DNA of 64,000 nucleotides from Ureibacillus sinduriensis BLB-1 = JCM 15800 (GCF_000772955.1 NZ_JPVO01000040.1:1-64000), one strand, 5' to 3'. Positions 37,233 to 46,738 are shown, counted from the stretch's first letter. Made by a program: numbers and translations. The notes: a model not told the origin generated them from the sequence alone.

Positions 37233-38804
37233 ATGATAAAGAGAGAGAGTGGAAATATAAATATGAATAATAATTTTCAAACACTTGAAAAGCCCCCATA
37301 TTTAATGATAGCAGTTCTATTTGTGGGCGCTTTTGTAGCGTTTTTGAATAATACTCTACTAAATGTTGCATTGCCAACCATTATGGTGGACTTGGATGTG
37401 ACTTATGCTACTGTTCAATGGTTGGCTACAGGGTATATGTTGGTGAGTGGGGTTTTAATTCCTGCGTCGGCTTTTTTGATTACACGATTTAAGACAAGAC
37501 CATTATTTATTTTTGCGATGTCCGTTTTCGTTTTAGGTACATTGGTTGCAGCAATTGCTCCAAGTTTTGGAGTATTGTTGACTGGCCGTATGATCCAAGC
37601 AGTGGGATCCTCTGTAATGGCTCCAATACTAATGAACGTTATGTTAATTAGCTTCCCCGTGGAAAAGCGTGGAGCTGCCATGGGTATGTTCGGATTGGTA
37701 ATGATCGCGGCCCCTGCAATAGGTCCAACACTTTCTGGCTGGATTGTTGAACATTATGACTGGCGCGTCCTTTTTGAAATGATTTTGCCAATTGCCGTAA
37801 TAAGCTTGTTATTTAGTATTTGGAAGTTGGAAAATGTACTTCCAAATAGAAAAGTTACTTTGGATTACTTCTCGCTCGTTCTTTCAACTGTAGGGTTCGG
37901 GGGAATACTTTACGGATTCAGTACCGCTGGGAATGATGGCTGGACAGATCCAATCGTATTAACAACAATCATTGTTGGTGTGATCGGTGTAGCGCTCTTC
38001 GTACTACGACAACTGAAAATCGAAACACCAGTATTAAGTATGGAAATTTTCAAATCACCTTTGTTCGCATTGTCGTCCATTATTAGTGCGGTACTATCAA
38101 TGGCAATGATGGGTGGTATGATTTTAACACCGGCTTATGTACAAAATGTACGTGGTATCGAACCATTCGAGTCAGGGTTGATGATGTTGCCGGGTGCGAT
38201 TGTCATGGCTTTGATGTCTCCTATTACAGGTCGTTTATTTGATAAAGTAGGTCCAAGAATCTTGGCGGTTACTGGGCTGATCATAACTTCTATATCGACA
38301 TATTTCTTACACAAGCTAGAAATTGATTCTACGTACTTATTTATTATAAGTATTTATACAATCCGTATGGTTGGTATTTCAATGGTTATGATGCCGATCA
38401 TGACAAACGGCTTAAACTCGTTGCCAGCACGTTTAAACCCGCATGGTACAGCATCCAACAACACAATCCAACAAGTTGCAGGGTCTATCGGTACTGCATT
38501 ATTAATTGCGATTATGAATGCTAGAACGACTGCTACTGGGGAAGATTTGGCCGCACAAGCACAGGCGAATGCAACTGGTCCGATGACTGAAGAGCAAATC
38601 GCAACAATGAAAGCGCAAATTACGCAACAAGCATTACTTGAGGGGATTCAATTCTCATTCTTGATTGCAACAGGTATTACTATTGTTGCCTTAGTTCTAT
38701 CATTCTTCCTGCGAAGAGCAACAAGTCCTGATAATGCCCCAAAGACTGATGCACCGCAAAATAATTCAAAAGGTGCACCAGCTCCGGCAACTCTAAATAA
38801 ATAA
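37233..38804 (+). CDS. MFS drug exporter, DHA2 family
   Basis: The 523-residue protein has 14 predicted helices and the DHA2 pattern (ALPTIMVDLDVTYATVQWLATGYML; motif C GLVMIAAPAIGPTLSG). It resembles the LmrB-like protein at 33053 but has a longer, proline/alanine-rich tail. It should export lipophilic compounds using the proton gradient. ATG 37233 follows GAGG; an in-frame ATG at 37263 is possible. Confidence 0.9.
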   Translation: MIKRESGNINMNNNFQTLEKPPYLMIAVLFVGAFVAFLNNTLLNVALPTIMVDLDVTYATVQWLATGYMLVSGVLIPASAFLITRFKTRPLFIFAMSVFVLGTLVAAIAPSFGVLLTGRMIQAVGSSVMAPILMNVMLISFPVEKRGAAMGMFGLVMIAAPAIGPTLSGWIVEHYDWRVLFEMILPIAVISLLFSIWKLENVLPNRKVTLDYFSLVLSTVGFGGILYGFSTAGNDGWTDPIVLTTIIVGVIGVALFVLRQLKIETPVLSMEIFKSPLFALSSIISAVLSMAMMGGMILTPAYVQNVRGIEPFESGLMMLPGAIVMALMSPITGRLFDKVGPRILAVTGLIITSISTYFLHKLEIDSTYLFIISIYTIRMVGISMVMMPIMTNGLNSLPARLNPHGTASNNTIQQVAGSIGTALLIAIMNARTTATGEDLAAQAQANATGPMTEEQIATMKAQITQQALLEGIQFSFLIATGITIVALVLSFFLRRATSPDNAPKTDAPQNNSKGAPAPATLNK

Positions 38805-38848
38805 AAACGTTATATATTACACCTATCACTGTGTACTTTATATAGAAC

Positions 38849-38879
38849 AAAGCCATTCCAACAGGGAGTGGCTTTTTTT
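38849..38879 (+). terminator. Terminator of the second MFS gene
   Basis: AAAGCCATTCC pairs with GGAGTGGCTTT over a 5-nt loop, followed by seven T. Confidence 0.85.
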
Positions 38880-39041
38880 GTACCTTTTTTCATACTTTGG
38901 AAAGTTTTGAAACAAACCTTTTAGGAATATAATGATACTGTAGTTTCAATTAAAATTTATTCATCCTAGGTATTCTAATTTAATATTGTGATTGGTGTAT
39001 AATGGGATTATGAAAAGTAGTTAGTCATGGGGGTTGTGTGG

Positions 39042-40253
39042 ATGGATGTGCTTGATTTTTTAGATAAGTTAGATGATATCACTGTTTTATTCGAACCAAT
39101 TTATAGTGCGGATGAACATGTCATCGTTGCATACGAAGTAATCGGGCAGCTTAAAGTAAATGAGGAATCGCTTAATGTGCTTGATTTTACATATGATGAA
39201 GCCATACCAATCGATATCCGAACGGATGTCGAGCATGCCCTTGTCAAAAAAGCGATTCAACTAGCAAAAGAAAATATTTCCCGAAATCATGTCAGACTTT
39301 ATCTTCCGTGCAATCCTAATTTATTAATGGAGGATTTTGGCGATCGGTACTTCCAAATGTTAAAGGATATTTTGGGCGAAGAGTTATTGCGATATATCTA
39401 CCTTGTCATTCCTGAACATAAATTTCAAGGGGAGATAGAACAGCTGCAGCACCCGATCCGCTATATCAAAACTTACGGGGTTAAAGTCGCGTTAGATCAA
39501 ATAGGGTCTGAAAGTAATCTAGATCAAATTTTAATGTTCGAACCGGCTACATTAAAAATTAATGTAAGCCAATTAAACTATAATGCATGGGGAGCACAAA
39601 ACCATGTCTTTACAACAATTCAATCGTTGGCAGTGAAAATTGGTGCAGCTTTGATGTTCGACAACATCCAGACAGATTATCAGCTACACCATGCCTGGAA
39701 AAGCGGGGCAAGATTTTTTAAAGGGGTATACCTACAAAAACCGGCGGCTGACTTCATTCCCAAAGATACATTGAAGGATCGTTTTCGAAATGAATGTAAG
39801 CAATTTATTGCTGCTGAGAAAAGATTGCTTGAAAGTAAATTTGCAGAAATGAAGAGTTTGGGCAAGAAAATTACCTCCATAGTGGAAATTACCAAGCCAG
39901 ATGCCAATAATATCGATAAACTCCTTCAATTGGCCAATCATCTAAAAGATTTTGCCTTCCGTTTTTATATTTGCAATGAAGAGGGCTTTCAAATTTCCCC
40001 CAATATTGTTCGGCATAAAGGAAAGTGGGATGTTGAAGAGTGTGCGGTAGGGAAAAACTGGAGTTGGAGACCATATTTCTTGTTCAACATTATCAAAATA
40101 CGAAATACCGAAAAAGGAAATTTGTCAGATGTCTATAGTGATATTGAAACCGGCGAGCTGACTCGAACTTTTTCGATGGCATTAAAGGATCACGAATACC
40201 TATTTGTGGACATTAACTACGATTACTTATATGAGCATAATATTGTGAATTGA
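39042..40253 (+). CDS. YkuI-like degenerate EAL domain protein
   Basis: I use ATG 39042, behind GGGGGT at 39028-39033, giving 403 residues. The arrangement, an EAL domain (about 1-240) followed by a YkuI_C sensor-like domain (about 255-400) with FRFYICNEEG and KNWSWRPYFL, matches YkuI of B. subtilis. The canonical EAL is YEVIG here and the DDFG motif is DQIG, so the metal site is altered as in YkuI, which binds c-di-GMP with little or no hydrolysis. It may sense c-di-GMP. Confidence 0.87.
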   Translation: MDVLDFLDKLDDITVLFEPIYSADEHVIVAYEVIGQLKVNEESLNVLDFTYDEAIPIDIRTDVEHALVKKAIQLAKENISRNHVRLYLPCNPNLLMEDFGDRYFQMLKDILGEELLRYIYLVIPEHKFQGEIEQLQHPIRYIKTYGVKVALDQIGSESNLDQILMFEPATLKINVSQLNYNAWGAQNHVFTTIQSLAVKIGAALMFDNIQTDYQLHHAWKSGARFFKGVYLQKPAADFIPKDTLKDRFRNECKQFIAAEKRLLESKFAEMKSLGKKITSIVEITKPDANNIDKLLQLANHLKDFAFRFYICNEEGFQISPNIVRHKGKWDVEECAVGKNWSWRPYFLFNIIKIRNTEKGNLSDVYSDIETGELTRTFSMALKDHEYLFVDINYDYLYEHNIVN

Positions 40254-40282
40254 TTTTGAAAAGTTAGTTAGAGCAAGGTTTC

Positions 40283-40316
40283 CAGGGTACGCAATTTTTT
40301 GTGTACCTCATTTTTT
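40283..40316 (+). terminator. Terminator after the YkuI-like gene
   Basis: GGGTACGCA and TGTGTACCT form a stem with a T-rich loop, followed by CATTTTTTAT. The rest of 40254-40679 is AT-rich and holds the fic promoter. Confidence 0.7.
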
Positions 40317-40594
40317 ATCCCAAAAATCGAGAGCATATGAGATTTACTGAAGCTGCTGGTATTTTGAGCTTGAGTGAATTGGAACGCATACATTACATAA
40401 GACATACGGCTATCAGGTATATTAATCTACATTGGAATAGTAAAAGACGATTTAAATGCATATCAAGGCAAAATAGGATTCGTTTTTTAAAGATAAGGGA
40501 AAATTTAATGGATTATATAATAAAAATGATCTAACTGAAAAAAGACATGTAAGAATTGAAAATAAATATCAATTATTATGATTAATTATATACT

Positions 40595-40623
40595 TTGTGA
40601 TTATAATTGTAGTATTGTATAGA
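40595..40623 (+). promoter_or_regulatory. Candidate promoter of the Fic gene
   Basis: TTGTGA (40595-40600), 17 nt, TATAGA (40618-40623). It would start transcription ~50 nt before the fic ATG. In such AT-rich sequence chance matches are common. Confidence 0.45.
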
Positions 40624-40679
40624 AAATAAACATATATTATGATAAATTTTGATGAAAATATAAAAGTGGTGGTGGTAAT

Positions 40680-41900
40680 ATGGATCATTTATATAAAGTC
40701 TTTAGAAAATTGGATGGTGCAAATTATGAAAAAGAATATGTAAATCGAATTCAATTTCCAACTACTGTAAATGTGAATCTTAAGATAAAACCGATGAATA
40801 ATAATAATCAATATGAACTTTACTATCTTCCAAGTAAAAAAATTCATACTTTAATAGCGAACATTTATCAAAATGATAATGAAATTAAGTCTTATATTGA
40901 AAAACTCCCGGAAGTAGCAAAACAAAAGTTTATTTTGGAAACTATTGCAGATGAGTTGCTAAATACGAATGAAATCGAAGGGGTACGCAGTACTAGAGAA
41001 GAAATTGTTAGAAGTGTTAAAAATATCGCTTCACAAACACCCACTAAAGATCGTTTCAGTAGTATGGTACATTCTTATATGAAATTAAGTTACGACGAGT
41101 TAACAAAATTAAAAGACGCACCTGATGTAAGAAAAATATACGACTTACTATTAGAAGAAGAAATTAATAATGAGGATTTACCTGATGGAGAAATATTCAG
41201 GGCGGAAAATTGTGAGGTATTAAGAAAAAGTGGTACACAAAAGGTCATTCATAAAGGAGTATTTCCTGAAAGTAAAATTATCGAAAAAATTAATGAATTG
41301 ATAGTGTACCTAAATAATGAAACGGATGAAAGTCTGCTAATAAGAGTTGCAATAACTCATTATTATTTTGGATATATCCATCCTTTTTATGACGGAAACG
41401 GAAGATGCTCACGTTTTATAAGTAGTATGTACTTAAAAGAAGAATTTTCATCCTTAACAGCTGTTTCTCTTTCAAAAGGATGTAATGCCCAAAAAAATAA
41501 GTATCTTGAAGCCTTTGATGTAACTAATAAAGTAATTAACAGAGGAGAACTGAATTTCTTTATTGAAACTTTCTTAGAAATACTTAAGGAATCCCAAGAA
41601 GATGTAATCGCACAACTTAAAGAGAAAGAATATATTTTGGATAATTTCTACGAATTATTGATTAATGATAAATATTTCGACGGAAAACAAAAATACGTTT
41701 TGGATATTTTCTTTGTTTTGGGTCAGGATACTTTATTTTCATCCGAAAAAGGGTTATCAGTATCGGATTTATCTAAAATATTTAAGTTAAGTGAACAAAC
41801 TATTAGGAAAGTATTGAAAGATTTAGAAGCTCATGATAAAATTGACGATTACGGAAAGAAACCCAAACTGTATTTTATCAGCGACAAATATTTTGAATAA
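40680..41900 (+). CDS. Fic family protein with N-terminal inhibitory helix
   Basis: The 406-residue protein carries a complete Fic core, HPFYDGNGRCSR (residues 234-245), with the catalytic His and the phosphate-binding GNGR. The inhibitory motif TNEIEG (residues 96-101) fits the (S/T)xxxE(G/N) of class II Fic proteins, in which the Glu blocks AMP transfer. The last ~60 residues (LSVSDLSKIFKLSEQTIRKVLKDLE) form a winged-helix domain. It most likely AMPylates, or de-AMPylates, a protein target. The gene is clearly richer in A+T than its neighbours and stands alone, which suggests transfer. Confidence 0.9.
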   Translation: MDHLYKVFRKLDGANYEKEYVNRIQFPTTVNVNLKIKPMNNNNQYELYYLPSKKIHTLIANIYQNDNEIKSYIEKLPEVAKQKFILETIADELLNTNEIEGVRSTREEIVRSVKNIASQTPTKDRFSSMVHSYMKLSYDELTKLKDAPDVRKIYDLLLEEEINNEDLPDGEIFRAENCEVLRKSGTQKVIHKGVFPESKIIEKINELIVYLNNETDESLLIRVAITHYYFGYIHPFYDGNGRCSRFISSMYLKEEFSSLTAVSLSKGCNAQKNKYLEAFDVTNKVINRGELNFFIETFLEILKESQEDVIAQLKEKEYILDNFYELLINDKYFDGKQKYVLDIFFVLGQDTLFSSEKGLSVSDLSKIFKLSEQTIRKVLKDLEAHDKIDDYGKKPKLYFISDKYFE

Positions 41901-41926
41901 TTAGCCTTTCTTTAAAGAAATTTGAT

Positions 41927-41980
41927 GGACTTCAAGCAGAACGCAAATAATGCGTTTTGTTTGAAGTCCTTTTCATTTTT
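41927..41980 (+). terminator. Terminator after the Fic gene
   Basis: GGACTTCAA-GC-AGAACGCA pairs with TGCGTTTTGTTTGAAGTCC, followed by a T-rich tract. It is a long, nearly perfect stem. Confidence 0.85.
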
Positions 41981-41999
41981 TTGAAAGAATTTGTATGTT

Positions 42000-42113
42000 T
42001 CATGAAACAAGGAAACAATAAAGTGGAAGTACCTTATCCTCTTTTGCCTTTGCCTCGGCTTTCGCTTGTGCCTCAGCTTTATCAGCTTCACGTGACCCCT
42101 TTTCCTCTGGGCT
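42000..42113 (-). pseudogene. Degraded Ala/Glu/Lys-rich coding remnant
   Basis: On the minus strand a 37-codon frame with no start codon reads PEEKGSREADKAEAQAKAEA and then KAKEDK before ending at TGA (42000-42002). The strict A/E/K/Q alternation and codon use suggest the remains of a helical or spacer domain of a lost protein. In the upstream sequence the pattern AEAQ continues in another frame, so there is also a frameshift. The rest of 41901-42332 shows only the fic terminator and the yaaH leader. Confidence 0.35.
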
Positions 42114-42332
42114 TCAGCTATGGATAGGAATCTTTTTCATCTTAATGAGCTTACATGTTGAATTAATGAGTTGCCGAATTCAGCAAGCTGTGCCATGGAA
42201 GTTATTGTTAAAGTGTGAAGGCCCGCCCACATATTTGAAAAACTAATTTTTTCAAAAGTATGTTATGTAAAGAGTAATAGAAACATAAAATACTAGGTGT
42301 AATTACCATGAACGAAAAAGGGAGGAAATGAG

Positions 42333-43622
42333 ATTCAAATACATGTGGTCCAGCCTGGACAGTCTCTTTTTGGTATCGCACAAGCCTATAGCACAACAAC
42401 CGAAAGAATCATCGAAGCGAACCAAATTGAAAATCCGCAGCGTTTAGTCATTGGGCAAGCATTAGTGATTCCGATTACTGGTAGTTTTTATTGGGTGCAA
42501 CAAGGAGACACGCTCTCCGCTATTGCTCAACGTTTCGGGTTAAGCGCAAACACGTTAGCCCAAATCAATGGCATTAATACCAACTCACCGTTAGCTGTGG
42601 GCACAAGGCTCTACATCCCGCCGATGCAAAAACGTAATGCAGAAGTAAATATTTATATCGAACCAACGGGTAATTCCGTTAGTCAGGAATTATTGGATGA
42701 AGCAAGGAATGTAGGGCGATATTTAACGTATTTGGCACCTTTTAGCTATGAAGCAAGAAGAGATGGAAGTCTTGACCCGCTTCCAGTCGAAGGGATACCT
42801 GAAGTGGCAGAGCAAGCAGGGGTATCTTTAATGATGGTAGTGTCCAATCTAGAAAATGGCCAATTCAGTGGTGAATTAGGTAGAGCTATTTTGCAAAGCA
42901 CGGCTGTCCAGGATGTATTGCTTGAAAACATTGTAGAGGAAGCGCGAAGGATTGGCAGTGTATCAGATATTCACTTTGATTTTGAATTTCTTCCTGGGGA
43001 CCAAAGGCAAGCCTACAATAACTTCTTAAGAAGAGCTGTCAATTATTTGCACGGAGAAGATTTCCTCGTATCGACAGCACTCGCGCCAAAAACAAGCGCC
43101 GAGCAGGCCGGACAATGGTATGAAGCGCATGATTATAGAGCGCACGGAGAAATAGTTGATTTTTCTGTACTGATGACATATGAGTGGGGTTACTCAGGGG
43201 GGCCGCCAATGCCGGTATCGCCAATACCGCAGGTTGAAGAGGTGATTCAATATGCCTTAACAGAAATGCCTGCAAATAAAATAATGATGGGTCAAAACTT
43301 ATATGGCTACGATTGGACGCTTCCGTTTGTTCAGGGGGGGCAATATGCAAGAGCTGTCAGTCCTCAAAGGGCGATTGAGATTGCCCAAACAAATAACGCC
43401 GTGATTGAATATGACTATACGGCACAGGCCCCACATTTTAACTATGTTGATAATGAAGGAAAAGCACATAAAGTATGGTTTGAGGATGCAAGGTCGATTC
43501 AGGCGAAATTTAATCTGATGAAAAGATTGAACTTGCGGGGGATCAGTTACTGGAAGCTTGGATTCCCATTCCCGCAAAACTGGCTGTTGATTGGTGAGAA
43601 TTTCAATGTGGTGAAGCATTAA
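42333..43622 (+). CDS. yaaH: YaaH-like spore germination LysM-glycosidase, ATT start
   Basis: Two LysM domains (about residues 4-50 and 51-98) bind peptidoglycan, and a GH18-type domain follows, with the catalytic motif IHFDFEFLPGDQ and MTYEWGYSGGPP. This organisation is that of YaaH/SleL, which acts on spore cortex fragments during germination. The best start is ATT 42333, 7 nt behind GGAGG, giving IQIHVVQPGQSL; GTG 42345 is 19 nt from the Shine-Dalgarno and an ATG at 42328 is out of frame. The length is 429 residues. I prefer the name yaaH but sleL-type paralogues exist. Confidence 0.87.
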   Translation: MQIHVVQPGQSLFGIAQAYSTTTERIIEANQIENPQRLVIGQALVIPITGSFYWVQQGDTLSAIAQRFGLSANTLAQINGINTNSPLAVGTRLYIPPMQKRNAEVNIYIEPTGNSVSQELLDEARNVGRYLTYLAPFSYEARRDGSLDPLPVEGIPEVAEQAGVSLMMVVSNLENGQFSGELGRAILQSTAVQDVLLENIVEEARRIGSVSDIHFDFEFLPGDQRQAYNNFLRRAVNYLHGEDFLVSTALAPKTSAEQAGQWYEAHDYRAHGEIVDFSVLMTYEWGYSGGPPMPVSPIPQVEEVIQYALTEMPANKIMMGQNLYGYDWTLPFVQGGQYARAVSPQRAIEIAQTNNAVIEYDYTAQAPHFNYVDNEGKAHKVWFEDARSIQAKFNLMKRLNLRGISYWKLGFPFPQNWLLIGENFNVVKH

Positions 43623-43666
43623 TATAAAGTTACTGAAATTATAAATATAATAAATAGACTATATGA

Positions 43667-43702
43667 AAAGGGCGGTTTAGCAAAATAAGCTGCCCTTTTT
43701 TA
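43667..43702 (+). terminator. Terminator of the YaaH-like gene
   Basis: AAGGGCGG and CTGCCCTT form a short stem with an A-rich loop, followed by TTTTTT. Confidence 0.7.
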
Positions 43703-43812
43703 TGTAAAAGGTCATTTTCCGATGAAAAAAGCGAAGGAAAAAAATATTTTCTATTTTTTATTTCCAATATTTATCATACAATATTTGGTATAAGTAAGAT
43801 AGGAGGGATATT

Positions 43813-46044
43813 TTGGTAAAGTTTAATAAGGTTGGGATTCCCATTTTAACGGTTGCGATGTCCTTAGGAATCATGTCTGTTGGGAATGCTCAAACAATGG
43901 AAAAACCAACGGCGGATAATTTACAAATTGAAGTAGCAAAAACGGACAATGTCATTTCAAAAAACGAAGTGGTAAAAAAGTTTAAGGAACTTTTCCCGAA
44001 TAAATTTGATGTCCTCACAACGGATGACTTTTATTTGAGTACTGGCCGTTATTATCCGGAAGATGAGACCGTTCGATACGATCTAAGCTTTACAAAATTG
44101 GTGCAAGGCAAAGAATTATACGGAAGTGCCACTTTTAAAGGGGACAACCTGGAATTAGAAAGCTTCCATTTTGAACCCGTTAACAAAACAGATGCACTTT
44201 TCCCGGCTAAAATAACGAAGGAAGATGCGCAAAAAATTGCACAGGAATTTATAAAGAAATATTCGGGGTCAAAACAATTCCACTTGGATAAGAGTAACAA
44301 TCTCTATTACTACTACTATTCAAATCAGTTATTAACAGAGCCTATCCAATATTATTTCTCGTTTATCGGCACAGAAAATAATATCGAGATAGCCGACCAA
44401 AGAATAGAAGTAGTCGTCCTTGGGAATGGGGATGTTGTTCAATATAATCAATATCAAGCAAGCGGCTGGAAAGGTTCATTTGAAAAAGCGGAGAATCTAT
44501 TAAGTGAAAAAGAGGTTTTGAGTAAAATAAAGGAAAACATAAATTTGCAATTACAATATCAAGTAAATTACGATTTCCGAACAGACAAACCTGACGTACA
44601 ACTCGTCTATGCACCTGTAACCCAATATTCCGGTGTCAATGCAAAAAATGGGTTATGGTATACGAATAATGGCTTTAAGGACAATCTGCCGAACAACGAA
44701 AAGGTGGAAAGAATAGTACAACAACCATTAAAACCGAGGCATGATTCCATTACTGTCGAAGATGCAAAAGAAATCGCTAAAAAATTGCTGACAATTGATT
44801 CGGAAGAGATTAAATTGAGATTTGATAGTATAGAAGAGAGAACTAATTATGATGGGAAAGCCGTTATCAGCGTTAACTATTCCTATGAATATGGGAATAG
44901 CGGTTATGGGACAAGCATTGAGCTAGATAAACAAACAGGGGAAATTATTCAATACCACAATTTGAAAAATGAAGTTTTAAGGCAACTTGGGCAAAAACCC
45001 GATGATGCCAAGAAATTAACCAGTGATGAAGCTTTGGTGAAGGCCCTTGGTTACTTAAAAGAATGGCTGCCTTCTTCTTTGCATAATTATAGCAAGCCTA
45101 TTTCACAACCATATTCAGATGAAGATTCCGGTGTATATAACTTCACATTCCCCAAAATCGTTAATGGAATTGTTGTAGCAGGAAGCGATACTAGTGTGGG
45201 CATTAATTTTGATGGGTCATTAAATAGTGTTAATGTCAATGCGCCACAAATAGAGGAATGGCCAACGACAGATGGAATTCTATCGAAGGAAGAAGCGGAA
45301 AAGATGTTTGCAGCTTCTCTTAGCCTGAAGCTTCAGTATGTAAAAGAGAACGTTTCAGAGGAAACGGATCATTACTCGCTAGTCTATAATCCGGTTTATA
45401 ATGAGAAGTCCTCCACTTCGATAGACGCAACTAGCGGCGAGTGGACAAGCATGTTTGGTGGGAGGGAATATCCTATCGTTACAGATGATACAGCAGAGGA
45501 AGAGTTAAACTACTTAATCCAAAATAATATACTAGAAATTGATGAAAGTACCTTTAATGCCGATTCGCCAGTAACGAGAGGGGAAGCACTGAAAGTCCTT
45601 CTTAAATCAATCTCCTATATTTATGAAAGGGACTACCCTCAACAAGAAGAGTCTCACCAAACTTTCGAGGATGTTGGCCGCGATCATCAATATTACCATA
45701 TAGTGGAGCGTGCCGTGAAAATGGGTATTTTGGATACCGGGAACAATAAATTTATGTCTTCTGAAAGCATTACCCGTGAAGAGTTGGCCGTATGGTATAT
45801 AAGAGCTCTTGGCCTGGAACAAGCTGCAAAACATCGTGATGCTTATCAACTAAAAGGCATAAAAGATGCAGAGGATGTAACTTATACGGGCTATGTTGCA
45901 CTTGCAGATGCCATTGGTATTTTGCCTTCACAAAATGGGTTATTCAATCCAAAAAAAGCGGTAACTTATTCTGAACTTGCAGTATCAACGATTCAATTAG
46001 CGCATAAAGTCTACGAAAATGGTAACGCATATAGATATTATTGA
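43813..46044 (+). CDS. S-layer-homology protein with YcdB/YcdC domains
   Basis: TTG 43813 follows AGGAGGG by 7 nt. The 743-residue protein has a signal peptide (cleavage near VGNAQ), PepSY-like segments (about 120-240 and 300-420) of the YcdB/YcdC type, and three SLH domains over the last ~190 residues (for example SPVTRGEALKVLLKSI and SITREELAVWYIRALGLE). SLH domains attach the protein to pyruvylated secondary wall polymer, so it is a cell-surface protein. The enzymatic role is not evident; PepSY domains often inhibit peptidases. Confidence 0.88.
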   Translation: MVKFNKVGIPILTVAMSLGIMSVGNAQTMEKPTADNLQIEVAKTDNVISKNEVVKKFKELFPNKFDVLTTDDFYLSTGRYYPEDETVRYDLSFTKLVQGKELYGSATFKGDNLELESFHFEPVNKTDALFPAKITKEDAQKIAQEFIKKYSGSKQFHLDKSNNLYYYYYSNQLLTEPIQYYFSFIGTENNIEIADQRIEVVVLGNGDVVQYNQYQASGWKGSFEKAENLLSEKEVLSKIKENINLQLQYQVNYDFRTDKPDVQLVYAPVTQYSGVNAKNGLWYTNNGFKDNLPNNEKVERIVQQPLKPRHDSITVEDAKEIAKKLLTIDSEEIKLRFDSIEERTNYDGKAVISVNYSYEYGNSGYGTSIELDKQTGEIIQYHNLKNEVLRQLGQKPDDAKKLTSDEALVKALGYLKEWLPSSLHNYSKPISQPYSDEDSGVYNFTFPKIVNGIVVAGSDTSVGINFDGSLNSVNVNAPQIEEWPTTDGILSKEEAEKMFAASLSLKLQYVKENVSEETDHYSLVYNPVYNEKSSTSIDATSGEWTSMFGGREYPIVTDDTAEEELNYLIQNNILEIDESTFNADSPVTRGEALKVLLKSISYIYERDYPQQEESHQTFEDVGRDHQYYHIVERAVKMGILDTGNNKFMSSESITREELAVWYIRALGLEQAAKHRDAYQLKGIKDAEDVTYTGYVALADAIGILPSQNGLFNPKKAVTYSELAVSTIQLAHKVYENGNAYRYY

Positions 46045-46054
46045 TTTAAAATCC

Positions 46055-46086
46055 GGAGCTGGCATATTGGGTTATGTCAGCCCTTT
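46055..46086 (+). terminator. Terminator of the SLH protein gene
   Basis: GAGCTGGCA and TGTCAGCCC form a stem with G-U pairs, followed by TTTTCC. It is only moderately strong. Confidence 0.45.
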
Positions 46087-46261
46087 TCCATGTTCCCGAA
46101 AAATTTTGCATGCATTCCATAAAAATATCACCATCATTTTTAAATAACTTAACAAAAATTGGGTACATGAAGAACGGTACCTTTTTAATTTAGTGCAACT
46201 TATAGTTCTTACCATATGTGGATAAAATAAGACGGATAGAATAAATTTGAGGGTGAATATA

Positions 46262-46738
46262 ATGAAAAATAGAAGAAGCAGCCAAGATGAGCCATTTAAT
46301 TTTTGGTCCGGCATATTGTTTGGAATAGGTTTAGTTACGTTTATTGATGAAGTTATATTTCATCAACTTCTGCATTGGCACCATTTCTATGATAAATCAA
46401 CAACAAGTATGGGACTTATTTCGGACGGAGTTCTTCACGCCTTTAGTTGGTTTGCCACTGTTTTAGCACTTTTTATGTTGGCAGACATTCGAAAAAGGAA
46501 TGTCTGGGATAAAAGAAGTTGGGTAGGAGCCTTGATCTTAGGTGCAGGAGCATTCCAGTTATTTGATGGCATCATAAACCATAAACTTCTTCGTGTGCAT
46601 CAAATACGTTATGATGTGGACGTTTTACCCTACGATATCGTATGGAATGTCACTGCAGGACTCATGATTGTCATTGGATTGGCTATTTTAGTAAAGAAAA
46701 AGTCCAGTGAGCCAATGAAAAAAGCGGGTGAACTATAA
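46262..46738 (+). CDS. DUF2243 membrane protein
   Basis: ATG 46262, behind GAGGGTG, gives 158 residues. Four membrane helices and conserved histidines (FIDEVIFHQLLHWHH near residue 30 and DGIINHKLLRVHQI near 110) match the DUF2243 family. The His clusters suggest metal or haem binding. It stops immediately before the CtaG-like gene, and the two families are often adjacent. Confidence 0.82.
   Translation: MKNRRSSQDEPFNFWSGILFGIGLVTFIDEVIFHQLLHWHHFYDKSTTSMGLISDGVLHAFSWFATVLALFMLADIRKRNVWDKRSWVGALILGAGAFQLFDGIINHKLLRVHQIRYDVDVLPYDIVWNVTAGLMIVIGLAILVKKKSSEPMKKAGEL

Noticed and set aside
40301-40534. 77-residue reading frame on the + strand after the YkuI-like gene
   Set aside because: It begins inside the terminator of the preceding gene, has no ribosome binding site, and its composition is that of random AT-rich DNA. 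I see no family match.
42328-42393. ATG at 42328 as the YaaH-like start
   Set aside because: It is in a different frame and lies only 2 nt after the GGAGG, so it would not give the LysM protein.
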